A model generated the notes under the pieces. That model did no database searches, was not told where the DNA came from, and worked only from the letters and a program-made list of their open reading frames with translations. From contig JAKBWB010000014.1 in NCBI GenBank assembly GCA_021843755.1, positions 21,549 through 85,548 on the forward strand: 64,000 bases of DNA, given 5' to 3'. Both the position numbers and the translations under genes were made by a program. The stretch is from Pseudomonadota bacterium (GTDB lineage: Bacteria; Pseudomonadota; Gammaproteobacteria; Steroidobacterales; Steroidobacteraceae). Shown one piece after another: positions 61,559-64,000 of this stretch (the stretch's first letter is position 1; each line of letters opens with the position of its first letter).

Positions 61559-62398
61559 GTGAAGATCAAGACCGTCATCGTCGACGACGAGGCGCTCTCC
61601 AGGCGCGGGCTGGAGCGTCTGTTGCGCCGAACAGAGGATTTCGAGGTGATCGCCGAATGCGGCAACGGTCGCGATGCGATCGCCTTGATTCAGCGGGAGC
61701 ATCCGGACGTGCTCTTTCTGGACATCCAGATGCCCATGCTTTCCGGCTTCGAAGTGCTCGCGCGCCTGCCTCAGGAGAGTCTGCCGCTGGTGGTGTTCGT
61801 CACCGCGTTCGACCAGTATGCATTGCGGGCATTCGAGGCGTGCGCGGTGGACTATCTGCTCAAACCCCTCGACGAAGCGCGCGTCGAGACGACACTCGAG
61901 CGCGTGCGGCACACTCTGGCAGCGCGTCATGCCGCTGATGAGCGCGACAAGCTCATGGAAGTGGTTGTGCAGATCACCGGCGCCGGCGAGATCGAGCTCG
62001 AGACGATGCTCGCCCAGGGCGGCACCGCGATCGAAGCGAGCCATCCGCAGATCCTGCCGATCCGTCAGGGACGGCATACCACCCGGGTGCCGGTGGCGTC
62101 GATTCAATGGATCGACGCGGCCGGCGACTACATGTGCGTGCACGCCGAGGGCGACACGCACATCCTGCGCGGCACGATGAAGGAGCTCGAGGAGATTCTC
62201 GACCCGCGGATGTTTCAGCGGGTGCACCGCTCGACGATCGTCAATCTGCATTTCGTCAAGAGCCTGCGGGCGCACATGAACGGCGAGTATTTCCTCACGC
62301 TCGAGGGTGGGCAGGAGCTGAAGCTCTCGCGCACCTATCGCGACAAGATCGAGCTGTTTCTCGGGAACAGTCCCGCGCGGCGCGGGGCCGCCCCATAG
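61559..62398 (+). CDS. LytTR-family response regulator (orphan)
   Basis: A 279-residue regulator. The receiver domain has VDDE at the N-terminus, phosphoacceptor Asp55 (LFLDIQMPM), FVTAFDQYALRAFE and LLKP. The C-terminal LytTR domain (about 165-270) has IQWIDAAGDYMCVHAEG and RVHRSTIVNLHFV. GTG 61559 is preferred to GTG 61550 because AGGTGA ends 5 bp before it. No kinase is adjacent; AlgZ (12509) is the only LytS-type kinase in the window, and the degenerate EAL gene precedes it by 79 bp. Confidence 0.85.
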   Translation: MKIKTVIVDDEALSRRGLERLLRRTEDFEVIAECGNGRDAIALIQREHPDVLFLDIQMPMLSGFEVLARLPQESLPLVVFVTAFDQYALRAFEACAVDYLLKPLDEARVETTLERVRHTLAARHAADERDKLMEVVVQITGAGEIELETMLAQGGTAIEASHPQILPIRQGRHTTRVPVASIQWIDAAGDYMCVHAEGDTHILRGTMKELEEILDPRMFQRVHRSTIVNLHFVKSLRAHMNGEYFLTLEGGQELKLSRTYRDKIELFLGNSPARRGAAP

Positions 62399-62640
62399 GG
62401 GCGGCGGCTCGATCCTTTCAGCGCGCTCGGCCGTTCCGCGCTGCGCGCGTCCCGGCGAGCGCCGCTCGGATGCGCCGCTTCAGCGGCCGAGGGTGCCGCC
62501 GCGCCCAGCCGGCACGTCCCGTGAGATGGCGCACATCGGATTCCGCGGCTGCGGCGCCGCACGCTACACTGCGCCGCTTGTGGGGAGCTGCGGCCCGGGC
62601 GGCGGAGGCTCCACCTGCGATCCTGAAGAGGGGGCATCCG

Positions 62641-64000
62641 ATGAACCGAATCTGGCTCCAATCGTATCCGGCGGGTGTACCGCCCGAGATCGATCCGGCG
62701 CAGCTGAGCTCGCTCGGTGAGCTCGTGGAGCGCGCCTGCTCGGCATATCGCGACCGCCCCGCGTACGAGCAGTTCGGCGCCGTCCTGACGTACGGGCGGC
62801 TCGACGATCTGACGCGCGCATTCGCCGCCTGGCTGCAGTCGGTGGGGCTCGCCAAAGGCGACCGAATCGCGATCATGCTGCCGAACTGTCTGCAGTACCC
62901 GGTGGCGCTCTTCGGCGCGCTGCGCGCCGGACTGGTCGTCGTCAATACCAACCCGCTGTACACGGCGCCGGAGCTGGCGCACCAGCTCATGGACTCCGGC
63001 GCCGAAGCGATCGTCGTGCTGGAGAACTTCGCGCACATCGTCGAGCAGGTTGCGCCGCACAGTCAGCTGAAGCATATCCTGGTGAGCGCGGTGGGTGATC
63101 TACTGCCGGCCCCGAAATCATGGGTCGTCAATTACGTGGTGCGCCACCGCCGCAAGCAGGTGCCACGGTGGAACATCCCGTTCGCCGTGCCGCTGCGTGC
63201 CGTGCTGCGCGCGGGCCGGGCGCTGACCTGGCGGCCCGAGCCGTTGGCCGCGGAGGACCTGGCGATGCTGCAGTACACGGGCGGCACGACCGGCATCGCC
63301 AAGGGAGCCATGCTGACGCACGGTAACCTGTGCGCGAACATCCTGCAGGCGCAGGCATGGCTCGGAGATTCCTTCTCGGACGAGCCTGGAACGCTGATCA
63401 CGGCCATCCCCCTGTATCACGTGTTCGCGCTCACCGCCAACTGCCTGCTGTTCGCCCACCTGGGATGGAAGAACGTGCTCATCATCAACGCGCGCGACTT
63501 TCCGGCTCTGGTGGCGGAGATGAAGCGCCAGCCGTTCGAGTTCTTCAGCGGCGTCAATACCCTGTTCAATGCACTGCTGCATACTCCCGAGTTCGCGTCG
63601 GTCGACTTCAGCCATCTCAAGATCACCCTCGGTGGCGGTATGGCGGTGCAGGCTTCGGTCGCCCAGCGCTGGAAGGAAGTCACTGGCACCAGACTCACGC
63701 AAGCCTGGGGGTTGACCGAGACTTCCCCCGCGGTGGCCATCAACCCGATCGATGCGGAATTCAACGGCTCGGTGGGATTGCCGATTCCGTCGACGGAGGT
63801 GTCGATCCGGGACGATGCGGGAAACGACTTGCCGATCGGGCAGCCCGGCGAGGTCTGCGTGCGCGGACCGCAGGTGATGCGCGGCTACTGGAATCGTCCC
63901 GATGAGACCGCCCAGGTGATGCTCCCGGGCGGGTGGTTGCGGACCGGCGACGTGGGCTACATGGATCAGAAGGGCTACATCTACCTGCAGGACCGCAAGA
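62641..64000 (+). CDS. fadD: Long-chain fatty acid-CoA ligase, FadD-like (3' end outside window)
   Basis: The first 453 codons of an AMP-forming ligase. The N-terminal MNRIWLQSYPAGVPPEID is typical of FadD. The adenylation motif YTGGTTGIAKGAML is at 212-225, the A4/A5 region AWGLTETSPAVAINP follows, and GWLRTGDVGYMDQKGYIYLQDRK approaches the hinge at the window edge. It activates fatty acids to acyl-CoA, which fits with the acyl-CoA dehydrogenase nearby. GAGGGGG precedes ATG 62641 and TACACT (62573-62578) is a possible -10. The 242 bp before it hold nothing else supported. Confidence 0.9.
   Translation, partial: MNRIWLQSYPAGVPPEIDPAQLSSLGELVERACSAYRDRPAYEQFGAVLTYGRLDDLTRAFAAWLQSVGLAKGDRIAIMLPNCLQYPVALFGALRAGLVVVNTNPLYTAPELAHQLMDSGAEAIVVLENFAHIVEQVAPHSQLKHILVSAVGDLLPAPKSWVVNYVVRHRRKQVPRWNIPFAVPLRAVLRAGRALTWRPEPLAAEDLAMLQYTGGTTGIAKGAMLTHGNLCANILQAQAWLGDSFSDEPGTLITAIPLYHVFALTANCLLFAHLGWKNVLIINARDFPALVAEMKRQPFEFFSGVNTLFNALLHTPEFASVDFSHLKITLGGGMAVQASVAQRWKEVTGTRLTQAWGLTETSPAVAINPIDAEFNGSVGLPIPSTEVSIRDDAGNDLPIGQPGEVCVRGPQVMRGYWNRPDETAQVMLPGGWLRTGDVGYMDQKGYIYLQDRK

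Overview
The window is dense, high-G+C bacterial chromosome coding almost without gaps on both strands. It looks like a non-enteric gammaproteobacterium near the Xanthomonadales/Nevskiales grade. Pointers are an arginine cluster built on an acyl-ornithine transcarbamylase (argF') instead of ordinary OTCase, an argH-algZ-algR junction, dapF-DUF484-xerC, tandem dsbA genes next to engB and polA, ubiE-ubiJ-ubiB, the small ribosomal protein Thx, and TamA/TamB. This assignment comes from gene content read by eye, not from a search. No phage, IS element, CRISPR array or rRNA is visible.

Layout: 1-4131 is the outer-membrane assembly pair tamA (3' end) and tamB. 4147-12400 is an arginine operon under two ARG boxes: argR, argG, an unassigned P-loop protein, argC, argD, argF', argB, argH. 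12509-14377 is a LytS/LytTR two-component pair (algZ/algR). 14411-18918 is dapF, DUF484, xerC, hslV, hslU. 18937-26600 holds two DsbA-like oxidoreductases (minus), a cytochrome c4 relic, engB, an aldehyde dehydrogenase, and a minus-strand run of hotdog thioesterase, lptM and polA. 26760-30520 is maiA, a beta-hydroxyacid dehydrogenase, a DUF4124 protein and amtB with a sigma-54/NtrC promoter. 30759-33063 is ubiK, comM and a broken cytochrome c5 gene. Around 33328 is tRNA-Arg(CCG), followed by two copies of an 80-bp repeat that starts inside the tRNA. 33654-38132 is a DUF481 protein, a GST and ubiE-ubiJ-ubiB. 38133-38455 is a gene-free stretch with a terminator-ended candidate small RNA.

38456-43467 is a three-gene 2-oxoacid:ferredoxin oxidoreductase system. 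43713-44961 is an RRM protein, Thx and inorganic pyrophosphatase. 44963-47638 (minus) is a retropepsin-like/TPR protein and a hotdog-like protein. 47723-54381 (minus) is a complete tryptophan operon, trpL-E-G-D-C-F-B-A, with a classical leader-peptide attenuator. 54451-64000 holds yajQ, an ICMT-family methyltransferase, oxyR, an alpha/beta hydrolase, an acyl-CoA dehydrogenase (minus), a degenerate EAL protein, a second LytTR regulator, and the start of a fadD-like acyl-CoA ligase.

The clearest observations beyond routine annotation are the trp attenuator, the twin ARG boxes before an autoregulated arg operon, an unassigned P-loop protein translationally coupled to argC, an Ala at the specificity position of the acyl-ornithine transcarbamylase, decay of two c-type cytochrome genes, the sigma-54 amtB promoter, and the tRNA-derived direct repeats. 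I did not find a clearly novel defence or mobile system.
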